A stretch of 7,730 bases of DNA from Spirochaetia bacterium. GTDB taxonomy: Bacteria; Spirochaetota; Leptospirae; Leptospirales; Leptonemataceae. The stretch is taken from contig JACPZR010000426.1 of the NCBI GenBank assembly GCA_016195395.1, positions 1-7,730 on the forward strand. The letters run 5' to 3'. Of this stretch, positions 6,471-7,730 are shown piece by piece. A program made the position numbers and the translations under genes. The stretch's first letter is position 1. The number at the start of each line of letters is the position of its first letter. The notes beneath the pieces are model-generated. The model made no database searches. It had not been told where the DNA came from and saw only the letters and a list, made by a program, of their open reading frames with translations.

Positions 6471-6532
6471 GATTCTAAAAAAATGATCGACTTTATGCCA
6501 GTGAACTCTTGTCTGCTTCCCAAGGAGAAAAC

Positions 6533-7516
6533 ATGAAATCCCCCAGCACAAATTGGCGTGAAGAGATTGCACCGGACGAGGCCGAACGTTTCCAACAATA
6601 CGCGGAAGACTTCAAGGCAATCCAACGGCTGAAATCCAAGGCATTCGGACGCGGACGGACCCTGCACCGCAAGCAGCTTTTAGCCATGCGGGCGGAGCTC
6701 AAGGTTGTCTCCGGCCTTCCCAACCATGCCCGCCACGGGATCTTTGCCAAAGAGAACACGTACGACTGCTGGATTCGCCTCTCCAACGGCGGACTGGACA
6801 TCAAGCCTGACTCCGCTCCGGACATCCGAGGCTTTGCCATCAAAGTACTCGGCGTGAGCGGACCTAACGCGCTCGGCAGCGGAAGCGCCAAATCACAAGA
6901 CTTTCTTCTTATTAACCATGACGCATTCAGCTCGCCCAAGAGCGACGAGTTCATGGGTGTGGTGAAAGCCGCGTCAAAAGGGAACGGCGCTTTGATCGGC
7001 TATTTGATCAAGAAATATGGTTTCTTCAAGGGACTGAAGCGCGTAAAGCTCGCCGCTGATATGTTTGGCAAACCGTTCTCCGGTTTTGCTACAGAACGCT
7101 TCAACACTGCTGTGCCCATCTCCTGCGGACCTTACGCCGTGAAAGTGGGATTGGAGCCCGCATCCAGCCAGCCGACACCGGGGGCAAAGAAGGACTGGGC
7201 GGCGGACATGCGTGCGCGTCTGGAGAAGGGACCATTGGTCCATGACCTCCAGCTCCAGTTCTTTGTGGACGAGGCAACCACGCCCATTGAGAACGCGGCC
7301 GGCCGTTGGTCTGAGACGGAATCACCTTTCTTGACGGTGGCCAAGCTCACCATTCCCCAGCAGAAGTTCGATACCCCGGAAGCCAAGAAGCTGACCGAGG
7401 ATGTGGAAGCTGCGGCCTTTGATCCATGGGGAGGTCTGATTGAACACAGACCGCTTGGCGACGTTATGCGTGCCCGCCGCTACGTATATTTTGCGAGCCA
7501 GCAAGGACGCGCCTGA
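6533..7516 (+). CDS. Small catalase-fold haem protein, y4iL-like (327 aa)
   Basis: The sequence matches the short catalase-related group typified by Rhizobium y4iL: a minimal catalase core of about 300-350 residues without the extra domains of 500-residue catalases. Visible marks are the distal-His region LPNHARHGIF (His65), the haem-pocket strand CWIRLSNGG (79-87), DIRGFAIKVLGV (97-108), SQDFLLINHDAF (121-132), WSETESPFLTVAKLTIP (259-275) and the C-terminal FDPWGGLIEHRPLGDVMRARRYVYFAS. Arg315 and Tyr319 keep the RxxxY spacing of the proximal haem ligand in true catalases. No signal peptide, so probably cytoplasmic. The likely chemistry is peroxide or organic hydroperoxide breakdown, but family members are poorly characterised and the substrate is inferred only. 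The ATG at 6533 follows AAGGAGA (6522-6528). An in-frame TTG at 6509 lacks such a site and is rejected. The gene is followed 10 bp after its stop by a strong hairpin, and appears to be a single-gene unit. Confidence 0.92.
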   Translation: MKSPSTNWREEIAPDEAERFQQYAEDFKAIQRLKSKAFGRGRTLHRKQLLAMRAELKVVSGLPNHARHGIFAKENTYDCWIRLSNGGLDIKPDSAPDIRGFAIKVLGVSGPNALGSGSAKSQDFLLINHDAFSSPKSDEFMGVVKAASKGNGALIGYLIKKYGFFKGLKRVKLAADMFGKPFSGFATERFNTAVPISCGPYAVKVGLEPASSQPTPGAKKDWAADMRARLEKGPLVHDLQLQFFVDEATTPIENAAGRWSETESPFLTVAKLTIPQQKFDTPEAKKLTEDVEAAAFDPWGGLIEHRPLGDVMRARRYVYFASQQGRA

Positions 7517-7526
7517 TCTGCGATGC

Positions 7527-7548
7527 GCCCCGTCCCGAGTGACGGGGC
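7527..7548 (+). terminator. Rho-independent terminator after the catalase-like gene
   Basis: GCCCCGTC (7527-7534) and GACGGGGC (7541-7548) form a perfect 8-bp GC-rich stem with a 6-nt loop. A pyrimidine-rich tail follows (CTGCTCTCCTCT), with fewer T residues than a classic terminator. It lies 10 bp after the stop codon. Confidence 0.75.
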
Positions 7549-7730
7549 CTGCTCTCCTCTATGGAGTGCTCTACGAAGGGAGTGGGGTTGCCCGATTTCG
7601 GGGCGCTTCCGACGGCCGTAGTTCTGTTCCCGGGCGCCCTCTATGACACAAAACATGCTGCCGTATGCCCCGCCCGGGCATAGCGCGGCTTGACGAGGTT
7701 TGGCCGGTGTTGTTCTTGAAGCAATGGCCA
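7549..7730. other. Intergenic tail with one further hairpin, no gene seen
   Basis: No frame here looks coding; the only complete small frame with an ATG (7643-7693, 16 codons) has no ribosome binding site. TATGCCC (7664-7670) and GGGCATA (7676-7682) form a perfect 7-bp stem with a 5-nt loop. On the minus strand a TTTT follows about 10 nt later, so it could terminate a minus-strand gene arriving from the right, but no such gene can be confirmed within the window. Confidence 0.4.

Noticed and set aside
6455..6667. 71-codon upstream extension of the DUF606 transporter frame
   Set aside because: It overlaps the start of the divergent catalase-like gene, lacks membrane character, and an ATG with a GGGAG site at 6454 gives the normal family length.
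7440..7646. 68-codon plus-strand frame across the end of the catalase-like gene
   Set aside because: It reads through the terminator hairpin in a different frame and has no motif or ribosome binding site.
1..7730. CRISPR array, insertion sequence, tRNA or rRNA
   Set aside because: No regularly spaced repeats, transposase motifs, terminal inverted repeats or RNA-gene signatures were seen on either strand.

Overview
The window comes from a diderm (Gram-negative type) bacterium. It encodes a predicted outer-membrane beta-barrel, a peptidoglycan-binding OmpA-like lipoprotein and a methyl-accepting chemotaxis protein (MCP). Base composition looks mid-50s percent GC by eye. The relaxed lipoboxes, the KIN-LLSLNAA version of the MCP tip and the orphan envelope genes would suit a spirochaete of the Leptospiraceae group (Leptonema or Turneriella type). 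That placement is an inference with low confidence; no rRNA or other marker gene is present.

Layout from left to right. Positions 1-966 (minus) hold the N-terminal 322 codons of a membrane-anchored double-PAS signalling protein whose output domain lies beyond the left edge. A 159-bp divergent intergenic region follows. Four plus-strand genes come next: an orphan exported or lipid-anchored protein of 312 aa (1126-2064), an OmpA-like lipoprotein (2215-2979), a beta-barrel protein with a Lys/Pro-rich periplasmic arm (2981-4321, one base after the previous stop), and a six-TM MCP-like receptor (4413-5975). Converging on the receptor from the right is a small DUF606/YdcZ-type drug/metabolite transporter (6002-6454, minus). 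Divergent from that transporter is a small catalase-fold haem protein (6533-7516, plus), followed by a strong hairpin terminator. The last ~180 bp hold one further hairpin and no convincing gene.

How the genes may work together. The clearest unit is the OmpA-like lipoprotein plus beta-barrel pair, which are almost certainly co-translated. One partner carries an intact peptidoglycan-binding motif and the other puts a flexible basic Lys/Pro arm into the periplasm, so the pair may tie the outer membrane to the cell wall. The orphan exported protein upstream and the receptor downstream lie in the same direction, but with gaps of about 150 and 91 bp and no demonstrated co-transcription. The catalase-like/transporter pair looks like an unrelated divergent unit. 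No mobile element, CRISPR array, tRNA or rRNA was seen.
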